DNA of 64,000 bases from Herpetosiphon llansteffanensis (GTDB taxonomy: Bacteria; Chloroflexota; Chloroflexia; Chloroflexales; Herpetosiphonaceae): contig NZ_PUBZ01000065.1 in assembly GCF_003205875.1 (NCBI RefSeq), positions 62,001 to 126,000 of the forward strand, written 5' to 3'. The position numbers and the translations under genes were made by a program. Position 1 is the stretch's first letter. Each line of letters opens with the position of its first letter. The notes below the pieces were generated by a model. That model was given only the letters and a program-made list of their open reading frames with translations. It did not search any database and was not told the DNA's origin. This document shows, one piece after another, positions 52,878 through 61,485 of the stretch.

Positions 52878-52889
52878 ACTGAGGATGCG

Positions 52890-53699
52890 ATGACCCACGA
52901 GGTAGAAACATTAACCGATTTGCCCTATGGCAACGCAGCTGGCTATTTGCTGTTTCTCGATCTGTATCGACCTGAGCCACTGCCAGCGCAGCCTTTGCCG
53001 GTGATTGTGTATCTGCATGGCGGTATGTGGCGACGTGGCGATAAAGCCTTGAGCAGCGATCCGTTTTTGGCCCAAACTGGCCGCTACATTGTCGCCAGCA
53101 TTAATTATCGCCGCAGTGATCAGGCGATTTTTCCGGCCCAGCTGCACGATGCCAAAGCTGCCGTGCGTTGGTTGCGGGCCAATGCTCAAAAATTCGGGAT
53201 TGATCCAGCCAGAATTGGGATTTGGGGCCACGATGCAGGTGGTCATTTGGCAAGTTTGTTGGGCGTAACGGGGCATGTTGCCGATTTAGCGGGCAACAAT
53301 GGCAGCGCCGACCAACCAAGCAATGTGCAAGCGGTGGTTGCGGTGGCTGCGCCCAGCGATTTGAGCCAACTTGGCGATTGGCACGACGAGCCAGATTCAT
53401 CCGAATCGTTGTTGGTTGGTGGGGCTTTGCCAACCCGTAGCGAGTTGGTGCAACAAGCTAATCCCTTGAACTATCTTGATCAGCCAGCCCCGCCGTTTTT
53501 GCTGATTCACGGCGAGAACGATCAAACCGTGCCGATCAGCCAAAGCCTGATTTTGCAGCAAGCCTTGCAAGCTGCCAATGCCGAGGTTGAATTGTTGCGC
53601 TTACCTGAGGCCGAGCATAATTTTGGCCCAAACAGCCCCTATCTACAGCAGATAAACCAGCAAATCTTGGCTTTTTTTGATCGGGTGTTGCAAGCATAA
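52890..53699 (+). CDS. Alpha/beta hydrolase (BD-FAE-like) with altered nucleophile
   Basis: A 269-residue alpha/beta hydrolase of the esterase/kynurenine-formamidase-like group, with an oxyanion HGGMW motif near residue 42. The nucleophile elbow reads GIWGHDAGGHLAS, where relatives have GHSAGGHLA, so the Ser is replaced by Asp. The other members of the triad are present: Asp in HGENDQTVP near 212 and His in EAEHNFG near 248. With an Asp nucleophile the protein may act like a dehalogenase-type enzyme or be inactive. There is no signal peptide. It follows the secreted protein gene after 12 bases. Confidence 0.85.
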   Translation: MTHEVETLTDLPYGNAAGYLLFLDLYRPEPLPAQPLPVIVYLHGGMWRRGDKALSSDPFLAQTGRYIVASINYRRSDQAIFPAQLHDAKAAVRWLRANAQKFGIDPARIGIWGHDAGGHLASLLGVTGHVADLAGNNGSADQPSNVQAVVAVAAPSDLSQLGDWHDEPDSSESLLVGGALPTRSELVQQANPLNYLDQPAPPFLLIHGENDQTVPISQSLILQQALQAANAEVELLRLPEAEHNFGPNSPYLQQINQQILAFFDRVLQA

Positions 53700-53703
53700 A
53701 AAA

Positions 53704-53728
53704 CAGCGCAGCCATGGTGGCTGCGCTG
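53704..53728. terminator. Bidirectional terminator
   Basis: CAGCGCAGCC and GGCTGCGCTG form a 10-bp stem with a 5-base loop, preceded by a run of A and followed by TTATTTT. It separates the esterase-like gene from the convergent histidine kinase gene. Confidence 0.85.
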
Positions 53729-53735
53729 CATTATT

Positions 53736-54461
53736 TTAGCTGCGGCTGGTTTCTGGCTCGGCGCGCGGAACCGTAAAGGCAAAGACGTTGCCTTTGGCCA
53801 AGCGCTCGATGGCAACTTTGCCACCATACAACTCAACCAACGATTTAACCACTGGCAAATCCAAGCCCAAGCCATGCTGCTCGCGTGAGAGCGGCAGGTT
53901 TTGCGGCACAAAGAAGCGGTCGAAAATCCGTGGCAAATCCTCGTCGGTCAGCGGCGCACCCTCGACCGTAAAGACCACTGCGACGCTATCGGGCATCGTG
54001 CGGGTTTGCACCACCACTGCATCGCCAGCGTTGCGCACAAAGCGCAAGGCCACGCTCAGCAAGCGCTCGATAATTAAGCGCAAATGGTCGGGATTGGCCA
54101 AAACCAAGGGCATTGTTTCTGGTAAATCGCTGACGATTTCAACCCCGCGATCATGGCTTTCGGCGCGAACCTCAAGCAAGGCTAAATTGAGCGGTGGTAA
54201 CACCGAGGTTGGCTGGGCGATTTTCTCCTCGCTCAGCACCCCATACTCACCCTTGGCCAACAAAATATAATCCCGCACAAGCCGATCAATCCGAGTGCCA
54301 CCCCTGCGGATAATTTGAAGAAAATTGCGTAAATCGGCCTGCCCAATTTGGTCGGCATGCATCAGCAAATCGGTACAGGTTTGGATCAAGGTCAGCGAGG
54401 TGCGAAGCTCGTGGTAAAACGGGTCGAGTGTGGCTCGTTCAAAGCTGCTGGCGCGGCTCAT
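53736..54461 (-). CDS. Histidine kinase-like protein with degenerate ATPase domain
   Basis: A 241-residue protein without sensor or membrane regions. A HisKA-like helix has HELRTSLTLIQT near residue 18. The HATPase-like part lacks expected residues: the N box reads RLLSVALRFV instead of NLLxNAxKY, and the G1 box reads VEGAPLTDED instead of DxGxGI. The G2-like HGLGLDLPVVKSLVELYGG is present. ATP binding is therefore doubtful, and the protein may work as a dimerising partner. The ATG at 54461 follows AAGGAG; the open frame extends upstream. Confidence 0.75.
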   Translation of the reverse strand: MSRASSFERATLDPFYHELRTSLTLIQTCTDLLMHADQIGQADLRNFLQIIRRGGTRIDRLVRDYILLAKGEYGVLSEEKIAQPTSVLPPLNLALLEVRAESHDRGVEIVSDLPETMPLVLANPDHLRLIIERLLSVALRFVRNAGDAVVVQTRTMPDSVAVVFTVEGAPLTDEDLPRIFDRFFVPQNLPLSREQHGLGLDLPVVKSLVELYGGKVAIERLAKGNVFAFTVPRAEPETSRS

Positions 54462-54702
54462 CGGTAACTCCTTGGGTGCGCCGTGTTTCCCATCTAACAC
54501 GTCAAAAATAATGCTAAGCATAACTGGGCATCATAGCAAAAATGGCTTACCTAGTGGGGGCTGGGCAAGCAAATGAATTAAGAGGCCATGCTACAAATAA
54601 CCAACAATTAGCTACGATTTTACGAGGCGGTATCAATCTCTGTCAAGTTGATACTGTCTCACCTGCGCGGTACAATGAGCCACAATGCAAACAGGGGGTT
54701 TT

Positions 54703-55734
54703 ATGCCCAGTAGTGGGATTCAATCAGCACGCTATAGTCGCCAAACTCGCTTTGGCGGGCTTGGCCAAACTGGGCAGGAGCGCCTAGCCCAAGCTCGGGT
54801 GGCGATTGTGGGTTTGGGCGCAACCGGTAGCACCATCGCACATGGCTTGCTGCGAGCAGGCATCGGCTACTTGCGCCTGATCGATCGCGATTGGGTTGAA
54901 ACGCACAATTTGCCGCGCCAAAGTTTTTATACCGAGGCTGATGCTGACCAGTTGCAGCCCAAAGTTGTGGCCGCCAAAGCCCATGCCCAGCAAATTAACA
55001 GTGCCTGCGAAATCGATGCTGTGGTGCTCGATCTGCACGCTGGTACGATTGATCAAGCACTTGCAGGCGTTGATTTGGTGATGGATGGCAGCGATAACCT
55101 CGAAACGCGTTTGTTGATCAATCAATGGTGTGTGCGTGAGCAGGTGCCATGGATTTATAGCGGCGTGCTTGGTGGCCATGGCATGACGGCGAATTTTCGC
55201 CCGCAGCAGGCCTGTTGGCGCTGTTTATTCGTCACATCGCCTGACCCAGGCAGCATGCCCACCTGTGAAACTGCGGGTGTGGTTGGGCCAGTCGTCGGCG
55301 TAATTGGCAATCTCGCGGCAACTGAAGCGCTCAAATTGCTGAGTGCTCAAGGCCAAGCCAACCCCGATTTGTTGATGCTCGATCTCTGGGCTTGGCAATT
55401 TGAGCATTTGCCAATGCCAGCGCCACGGCCCGATTGCCCAGTTTGTGGCTTGCGCCAATTCGATTTGCTTGATCAGGCTAGCGAGCCAACCATCAGTTTA
55501 TGTGGTCGCAACGCAATTCAGATTCGCCCGCAGCAGCCAACGACGATTGGCTTGGCGCGTTTGGCTCAACAGCTACAACAAGCAGATTTGCGGGTGGTGC
55601 AAACCGACTATCTTTTGCGCTTTGCAGCCGAAACCTACCAAGCAACCGTGTTTCCTGATGGACGCGTCATTGTCAGCGGCACCGATGATCCAGCGGTGGC
55701 GCGCGGTTTTTACACTCGCTGGATCAATCATTAA
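54703..55734 (+). CDS. ThiF/MoeB/HesA family E1-like adenylyltransferase
   Basis: A 343-residue enzyme of the family that adenylates the C-terminal Gly of ubiquitin-like sulfur carriers (ThiS, MoaD) for thiamine or molybdopterin synthesis. YSRQTRFGGLGQTGQERL at the N-terminus, the nucleotide loop VAIVGLGATGST, DRDWVETHNLPRQ near 70 and two CxxC pairs (CWRC, CPVC) that bind zinc are all present. GTSDNLETR-like DGSDNLETRLLIN is near 125. The C-terminal tail of about 80 residues is an extra domain. The ATG at 54703 has GGGGG four bases before it; 54685 is an alternative. Confidence 0.87.
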   Translation: MPSSGIQSARYSRQTRFGGLGQTGQERLAQARVAIVGLGATGSTIAHGLLRAGIGYLRLIDRDWVETHNLPRQSFYTEADADQLQPKVVAAKAHAQQINSACEIDAVVLDLHAGTIDQALAGVDLVMDGSDNLETRLLINQWCVREQVPWIYSGVLGGHGMTANFRPQQACWRCLFVTSPDPGSMPTCETAGVVGPVVGVIGNLAATEALKLLSAQGQANPDLLMLDLWAWQFEHLPMPAPRPDCPVCGLRQFDLLDQASEPTISLCGRNAIQIRPQQPTTIGLARLAQQLQQADLRVVQTDYLLRFAAETYQATVFPDGRVIVSGTDDPAVARGFYTRWINH

Positions 55735-55779
55735 GCTGTTGATCGGTTTATTTTCGGACACTTCTAAGCTGGAGCAGTT

Positions 55780-56898
55780 ATGATTCTGCGATTTGCGCTG
55801 GTATTAGCCATTGGTGCCAGCATTACCTTCATGTTGACTCCCTTGATTCGGGCGTGGGCGATTCGCCGTGGCCTGTATGATATTCCCGAAGCGCGGCGGG
55901 TGCATCGGATTCCAACTCCACGGCTTGGCGGCGCGGCAATGTTTGCTGGCTTTATGGCGGCCTTGGGAGCGGCGGTAGTTGTGCCTTGGGGCGTGCCGCA
56001 AATGCAGCGCTTTCCAATCGAGAGCTTTCGCTTGGGTTTGTTGGCGGCAGGTGCAACCCTAATGTGGGTTGTGATGACGATCGACGATATTAAAAAGCTC
56101 TCGGCCCGCTTTCGTTTGATCATCCAAATTCTGGCTGCATTAATTGCGGTTGGCCCCTATTTATGGGAATGGACGCTGCATCCAGCAATCAATGGGGTGG
56201 ATGTTGGGGCACGCGGCATTATTGCGACGGCTTTTAATACGCCGTTCCCGATGTTTCGCCAGATTAATTTCCACGAAATTTGGCCGCCGCTCGCCATTGG
56301 CGTTACGATTTTTTGGATTGTGGGCATGACCAATGCGCTGAATTGGATCGATGGCTTGGATGGCTTGGCTGCTGGCGTAACATTCATTGCCGCGATTGTG
56401 CTAGCGATTCACACCTATTCGTTAGGCCAATATTCGCTAGTGTTGGTGCCCTTGGCCTTAGCAGGCGCATGTTTGGGCTTTTTGCCCCACAACTTCCACC
56501 CAGCCAAAATCTTTATGGGCGATGGCGGCGCGATGGTGATAGGCTATAGTTTGGCGATTTGCTCGATCATCGGCGGAGCCAAGCTAGCCACAGCCTTATT
56601 GGTGCTTGGGGTGCCGTTGCTCGATGGCGTATGGATGATCATCTGGCGGCGGGTACGTGGCGCTGGAGCCAGCGTCTCGGATCGGGCACATTTGCATCAT
56701 CGCTTGCTGGATTTGGGCTTATCGCAACGCCAAGTTGTGGCTTTTTACTATAGCGTGAGCATTTTATTTGGCAGCCTTGGATTGCTGCTGCCAGATAGTT
56801 GGTGGAAATTGGGAGCGTTGGCAATGTTGACCAGCCTGATGATCGGGCTGTTATTCTATCTGGCACGCAAACAACCGCAAGCGCAAAAATCCCTTTAA
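55780..56898 (+). CDS. Undecaprenyl-phosphate sugar-1-phosphate transferase (WecA/MraY family)
   Basis: A 372-residue polytopic enzyme with about ten transmembrane helices that moves a sugar-1-phosphate from a UDP-sugar to undecaprenyl phosphate, starting a glycan or teichoic-acid-like polymer. Family motifs: RVHRIPTPRLGGAAMF near residue 43, MTIDDIKKLSARFRL (DD metal site) near 92, NALNWIDGLDGLAAG near 186, and IFMGDGGAMVIGY and AHLHHRLLDLGLS on the cytoplasmic loops. GGAGC precedes the ATG. Likely partner of the glycosyltransferases and the LCP protein in this window. Confidence 0.93.
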   Translation: MILRFALVLAIGASITFMLTPLIRAWAIRRGLYDIPEARRVHRIPTPRLGGAAMFAGFMAALGAAVVVPWGVPQMQRFPIESFRLGLLAAGATLMWVVMTIDDIKKLSARFRLIIQILAALIAVGPYLWEWTLHPAINGVDVGARGIIATAFNTPFPMFRQINFHEIWPPLAIGVTIFWIVGMTNALNWIDGLDGLAAGVTFIAAIVLAIHTYSLGQYSLVLVPLALAGACLGFLPHNFHPAKIFMGDGGAMVIGYSLAICSIIGGAKLATALLVLGVPLLDGVWMIIWRRVRGAGASVSDRAHLHHRLLDLGLSQRQVVAFYYSVSILFGSLGLLLPDSWWKLGALAMLTSLMIGLLFYLARKQPQAQKSL

Positions 56899-56903
56899 AT
56901 GCG

Positions 56904-56929
56904 AAGGCCACAGCAAGCACTGTGGCCTT
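56904..56929. terminator. Bidirectional terminator
   Basis: AAGGCCACAG and CTGTGGCCTT are a perfect 10-bp stem with loop CAAGCA, six bases after the transferase stop codon and followed by T-rich sequence on the plus strand. Confidence 0.85.
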
Positions 56930-56946
56930 CATTGTTTTAGCTGGGC

Positions 56947-58656
56947 TTAATTCTTGAAGGCGACTGGAATATAGAAATGGCGTAATCCAGTGGTGTACCA
57001 AATTCGTGCGCCACAGAATTGCACAGTATTGGTTGGATTGAGCAACGAGAAACTGATCGAATGATGAACATTGCCTTCCGAAAGATCATAATGCGAGCCA
57101 GGATAGTCTACGATCTGCGATGTATAGCCAGTGGTTGTAGGAATTGGGTAGGCAAAGATTGGGTTGAACCAGCCTTTACCATCATAGGCCCACAAACGAG
57201 CAGTTGCCCCATTGCCAGCTAAATTGCGATAGTAGAAGCGAATTCCCAGAATCGCACTTTTGGCGGGCAGTTGAAAGGTATAGGTGATCTCAGAATCAGT
57301 ATCAAACGAAACACACCCTGCAGCGTCGATTTGTTGGATATAGGCAGTATCGCGAGGAACGAATGAATAGGGAGTTAAAAATTGATATTCATCAGTGATT
57401 TGCGGGCTAGCGCTTTCTTCAACTGTGCCTAATTCCAAGGTTTGGATTGGGCTTGGCTCGTTGGCTGCTGCGCTTAATAATGCACCCTTGGCATCGCGGT
57501 CGCCAACACCATTGGCAATTGGGTTGCTTGCTGCTGCCGTTGCGCGACCCTGAACTGGTAAGGTATAAAACGAGCGAATTCCACACATCTTAGCCGATTC
57601 GCTGGTGCCCGGGCGAATATACAGCAAATAGCCTTTGAGCACTTCGTTAATAATTTGGACGTTGTTATCCAAATTAATATAATCTTCGGCGTAGCCCGTT
57701 GCTTGGGTTGTGGGTTCAATCGCTACAGTTGAGGTTGAAGAGCCATTAACAGTGACCAAATTGGCATACATAGTTTGGCCGCTGGCATTGTTGTAGTAGA
57801 AGGCGCGATAGCCGCGAAATTGCCTGCCATCGGGCATATCGACTTCGGTCGATAAATTGAGACCTTCGGTCAAAATCATACAGCCAGCGCCACCATAACT
57901 ATAGCGACTGCTTGCATCGACCGCGACAAAATCGCTGGCTGCTGTAAAGTTATAGCCGCTAATGCCGCCTTGTAAGGCATCAGGGCGGTTGGCTGGCGGC
58001 GTGCTTGCTGGGCGGGCCACGACTGGGTTATAGGCATATTTTACCCGCACCCCACACAGCGCATGGTTGATGCCAACTCCGCCGCTATACCACACCAACG
58101 AGTAGGCATAATTAAACGAATCATAGGCCGTGGGCGTGAAGCTCGTAGCCGTATAACTTGAGCCATAGCCACCATTACCACTACTGTTTAACAGCGCAAC
58201 TGATTCAACGCCCCCAGCGCCATTGAAGCGGTAGAGGTAGAGCCGTGAATTAGCGGCGGCATCAGTATCACGATATTGAAACTCAACCCCAATAATTGTC
58301 GCACCCTCAGGAATATCCAATTTGGTGCTCAAGGCTTCATTATCACCAAACGACGCGCCTGGAATCGACTTAATATAGGTACAACCGGCACCATAATAGG
58401 CATAACCAACGTTCGAATTGCGGCGATGAAAGGCAATCCCAGGGTACGAAGCGGTGGCGTATGACGTTCCACCATTGATGCTGTTCAACCCAGCCTCAAA
58501 ATCCTGTTTGCTGCCTGCTTGCTCGGGGTTTAACAATGGCGCAGCCTGATCGCCAGTCAACGGCGTTTGGGCCGTAATTGGCGCAGGCTTCAGCCACATA
58601 CTTGCTACGAAACCAAAAAAGACCAACACGAAACACACTCTTCGGGTAATCCACAT
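56947..58656 (-). CDS. Secreted protein with three repeated Cys-containing domains
   Basis: A 569-residue exported protein. A signal peptide covers residues 1-31 (cut after TAQ). The rest contains three repeats of about 125 residues, each with a beta-rich fold, an early GAGC-type Cys and a final CGxR motif (CGVRVKY near 210, CGIRSFY near 360, CGARIWY near 555), likely a disulfide per unit. The family is not known to me. GGAGG lies six bases before the ATG at 58656. The last residues (PVAFKN) are hydrophilic, so the protein is probably released or attached by the repeats. Confidence 0.7.
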   Translation of the reverse strand: MWITRRVCFVLVFFGFVASMWLKPAPITAQTPLTGDQAAPLLNPEQAGSKQDFEAGLNSINGGTSYATASYPGIAFHRRNSNVGYAYYGAGCTYIKSIPGASFGDNEALSTKLDIPEGATIIGVEFQYRDTDAAANSRLYLYRFNGAGGVESVALLNSSGNGGYGSSYTATSFTPTAYDSFNYAYSLVWYSGGVGINHALCGVRVKYAYNPVVARPASTPPANRPDALQGGISGYNFTAASDFVAVDASSRYSYGGAGCMILTEGLNLSTEVDMPDGRQFRGYRAFYYNNASGQTMYANLVTVNGSSTSTVAIEPTTQATGYAEDYINLDNNVQIINEVLKGYLLYIRPGTSESAKMCGIRSFYTLPVQGRATAAASNPIANGVGDRDAKGALLSAAANEPSPIQTLELGTVEESASPQITDEYQFLTPYSFVPRDTAYIQQIDAAGCVSFDTDSEITYTFQLPAKSAILGIRFYYRNLAGNGATARLWAYDGKGWFNPIFAYPIPTTTGYTSQIVDYPGSHYDLSEGNVHHSISFSLLNPTNTVQFCGARIWYTTGLRHFYIPVAFKN

Positions 58657-58756
58657 ACACAACCTCCAAGAGTCAACAACGTTCGGTAGATTAACGGTAC
58701 ATTATGAGGACGATCCTGCCACGCTAAAGCTTGCCACGCTCTCGCTACTACATTGC
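58657..58756 (-). promoter_or_regulatory. Leader region of the Cys-repeat secreted protein
   Basis: Read on the minus strand it contains GCGTGGCA twice, 15 bases apart, with AGCTTTAGCGT between them, then the short hairpin AGGATCGTCCT. AGCTTTAGCGT also occurs in the leader of the golvesin-domain gene (24460-24450). Confidence 0.35.
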
Positions 58757-59932
58757 CTAGCTCGTGGCGTGATCATACCGTTGGAGCAAGATTGTACGTT
58801 GAGCCAACCAATTAAAGTGGGTTTCAATCCGCTGTTGAGCAGCTAAACCCAAGCGCTGCCGTAGCTCTGGTTGTTGGAGTAGCCGAATGAGGCCTTGCGC
58901 TAAGGCTCCGCTATTGCTTGGTTCAACTAAGATGCCGCTTTGTTGATCGAGATATTCGGTCACTTGGCCAACCGCCGCCGCGACAATCGCCAAACCTGCT
59001 TGCATTTGTTCGGTTAATTTGGCCGAGCATTTGGCCCGATTGAGCAGCGTATCATCCATTGGATAAAGCGCCACATCTGCCGCCGCTAATGCTGCATCAA
59101 TTGTAGTTTGCTCGCTCCAGCCCCGGTTATCCAGCGCATGGCTGATGCCTGCCCGCTGGGCCAAATTGGTTAATTGCTGTTCTTCCCCATGCTCGCCAGC
59201 CCCAATCACCAAAAGCTTGGCCTGCGGCATTTGCGCCAGCACGCCAACCATGGCCGCCACCACATCGCTGACTGGAAACTCCCAAAAGCGGCTATAGAGC
59301 AACATAACTGGTTCGTGGCCGAGGCCAAGCATGGCCCGCGCTGCACCGCGCTCAGGCAAGCTGCGCCGCGGCAAATCAACACTATTCGGCAAATACAGCA
59401 CTTTATTGGTTGGCAGGCCAAATAAAATCACTTGATTGGCCAAAGTTTGCGAAGCCACCGTCACGCAATCGGCCAATTTGGGCAAATTGCGCTCTTGCCA
59501 ATCGATCAAGGCTTTGATCGGTTGAGGATAATCAAGCCGATCGTTCCAACCGCCCGTACCTTCCCAATCGTCTGTATCAACAAAAATGGGCAAATTGGGG
59601 CGCAAGCGCCGAATCAAGGGCAAGGCCATGCCACCATAGCCCTTGGGCTTAAACAAATGCACCAGATCCGGCTTGAGCACCAAACAGCGCTTGAGCATCC
59701 AGATCACTGAGCGCAGCATTGCCACGCTGCCTTGGCCAAAATTTGGGCTATGCTCAACCGTAATCTGCTTAATGACCGTAGTTTGGCCAGCATCAGCAGG
59801 GTTGAGATCGCTTGGTGCAAGCACATGCACCAGATCGCCACGATCGGCGGCAGCTTGGAGCAGGGGCAACGCGCGGCGGCTTAATGTTGCTTTGGGCCGC
59901 AAGCCAAAGGGCGCAAGCGCAACGATCCGCAT
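58757..59932 (-). CDS. Glycosyltransferase family 4 (GT-B fold)
   Basis: A 391-residue glycosyltransferase. It opens MRIVALAPFGLRPKATLSRRA, has FVDTDDWEGTGGWND near 135 and the C-terminal catalytic region AADVALYPMDDTLLNRAKCSAKLTEQMQAGLAIVA (E-x7-like motif) near 285-320. The substrate is unknown. GAGGAG precedes the ATG, which lies in the end of the HAD gene; the two overlap at 59932-59935 only by neighbour spacing and are co-directional. It likely takes part in surface glycan assembly with the WecA/MraY-type gene. Confidence 0.9.
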   Translation of the reverse strand: MRIVALAPFGLRPKATLSRRALPLLQAAADRGDLVHVLAPSDLNPADAGQTTVIKQITVEHSPNFGQGSVAMLRSVIWMLKRCLVLKPDLVHLFKPKGYGGMALPLIRRLRPNLPIFVDTDDWEGTGGWNDRLDYPQPIKALIDWQERNLPKLADCVTVASQTLANQVILFGLPTNKVLYLPNSVDLPRRSLPERGAARAMLGLGHEPVMLLYSRFWEFPVSDVVAAMVGVLAQMPQAKLLVIGAGEHGEEQQLTNLAQRAGISHALDNRGWSEQTTIDAALAAADVALYPMDDTLLNRAKCSAKLTEQMQAGLAIVAAAVGQVTEYLDQQSGILVEPSNSGALAQGLIRLLQQPELRQRLGLAAQQRIETHFNWLAQRTILLQRYDHATS

Positions 59933-59934
59933 GC

Positions 59935-60570
59935 TCAAAACTCCTCGCGCAACATCGCCCGTTCATGGGGTTTGAGCACATCCAAGCTGCCAAGTTCATC
60001 GATCAATGCTGCGGTGGTGGTGAAATGCACCGTCGGCAGGCCAAAAGCCCGCGCTGCCTGCACATTGCGCACTTTATCGTCGATAAAAACGATCTCGCGC
60101 ATTGGCATGCCCAAGGCTTCAACCGCCAATTCAAAGGCTTGGGGATTGGGCTTGGCCACCCCGACCCGCGCCGAATTGATCACCACATCAAATAAGTTGG
60201 AAACCTGCCAGCGCTCTAAGATCGTCTCTAGGTCGTCGAGCGCATTCGAGAGCAAGCCAGTGCGATAGCGGCGCTGCAACACTTGGGCAATGCGCACCAT
60301 CTGTTGATTCAGTTGCTCGCCAGCAAATAGCTCATTCATAAAGCCTGTTAGCTCACCATCAATGCCTAATTTTTGCTGCATGCCCGACCAATAGGCTTGG
60401 CTGGTTAGCTGACCAACCCGCGCTTGTCGCCATTCATCGCCGTTATACAACAAGGCATACAACGATTCGGCAGAATGGCCATAGCGCTGGGCAATGCTAC
60501 GATAGCCTTCAAGTGATTCATGTTGCGGATTGAAAACTCCGCCCCAATCGAATAGGATGGCTTGGGTCAT
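59935..60570 (-). CDS. HAD-superfamily hydrolase
   Basis: A 211-residue HAD phosphatase-like protein. Motif I is ILFDWGGVF, with the nucleophile Asp followed by Gly at the usual second-Asp position, as in the epoxide-hydrolase N-terminal and HAD-IA-v3 groups. Motif II is TGLLSNALDD near 103, Lys near residue 143 (VAKPNPQAF) is motif III and VFIDDKVRNVQAA is motif IV. The cap is a helical type C1 insert. AAAGGAAG precedes the ATG. It precedes the glycosyltransferase by a few bases. Confidence 0.88.
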   Translation of the reverse strand: MTQAILFDWGGVFNPQHESLEGYRSIAQRYGHSAESLYALLYNGDEWRQARVGQLTSQAYWSGMQQKLGIDGELTGFMNELFAGEQLNQQMVRIAQVLQRRYRTGLLSNALDDLETILERWQVSNLFDVVINSARVGVAKPNPQAFELAVEALGMPMREIVFIDDKVRNVQAARAFGLPTVHFTTTAALIDELGSLDVLKPHERAMLREEF

Positions 60571-60732
60571 GGTTCTTCCTTTGGTCTAGGCATCAGGTGA
60601 TACTGTGGCAGGCGTTCGCGCGCAGCCAACAACTAAATTGCAATTTGTGCGTCTAAGTTACAGGCTTATGGGCAAACAACGTGGGATAATTGTAGCAGAT
60701 ACCACGCTAATCTAGATGAGAATGCGAAATCG

Positions 60733-61467
60733 ATGACAAGCCGTCTAATTCCACCAATTCGTAGCCAGCAACTGCCAGATAAAAGCCAATGTGCGGTGTG
60801 TGGCCAGCGCTTGACCGGGGCATATTATTTTCTGCCCGACCGACCGGAGCGCTACTGTGAACAGTGTATTGAGCAACGCCCACGCTGTAGCAGCTGTGCA
60901 GCGCCTGTTGGCAGCGATGGCTGGACGCTGCACGATGGACGATCGCAGTGTGGCAGCTGCCATCGCAGCGCAATTTATGATCCGCAGGAAGCCCAAGCCT
61001 TATACGCTGATACAGTTGCTTCGCTGGCCCAACATCCTGGCTTGCAAGTGCAAGTTGGCGCAAGCTTTCGGCTGGTCGATCAGCCAACAATCCAAGATTT
61101 GGCCCGCCAAGGCGCAATTGCCACCGAAGGCCAACAAATGCTTGGGCTGTATCTGCGCCAAGGCCGCATGCGGGTGGTTTATGCCTTGTATGGCCTGCCG
61201 CGTTGGCGCTTTCGCTTGGTTGTGGCCCACGAATTTGCCCACGTTTGGCAGGGCGAACATTGTCCGTTATTAACTGATTACGATTGGGTTGAAGGCTTTG
61301 CTGAATGGGTTGCCTACCAACATTTGCTTTTTTTGGGCGCAACCAAGGCCGCTGAAAGATTACGCAATGGCGAACACCCTTATCGCAAGGGTTTGGAGCA
61401 ATGCCTCAAACTCGAAGAACAAATTGGCGTTCGGGGGGTTTTGGCTGCAATGCGCACCCTCGAATAA
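60733..61467 (+). CDS. DA1-like LIM-type zinc protein with metallopeptidase domain
   Basis: A 244-residue soluble protein. The first 80 residues hold four CxxC pairs (CAVC, CEQC, CSSC, CGSC), a LIM-like double zinc module. The second half contains VAHEFAHVWQ (HExxH, near residue 163) and a further GFAEWVAY Glu near 190, the layout of the DA1-type peptidase, which in plants is a ubiquitin-activated metallopeptidase controlling organ size. The bacterial role is not known. No signal peptide is present. It lies upstream of a membrane protein gene on the same strand (18-base gap). Confidence 0.83.
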   Translation: MTSRLIPPIRSQQLPDKSQCAVCGQRLTGAYYFLPDRPERYCEQCIEQRPRCSSCAAPVGSDGWTLHDGRSQCGSCHRSAIYDPQEAQALYADTVASLAQHPGLQVQVGASFRLVDQPTIQDLARQGAIATEGQQMLGLYLRQGRMRVVYALYGLPRWRFRLVVAHEFAHVWQGEHCPLLTDYDWVEGFAEWVAYQHLLFLGATKAAERLRNGEHPYRKGLEQCLKLEEQIGVRGVLAAMRTLE

Positions 61468-61485
61468 GCACGTTTTGGAGGAGTT

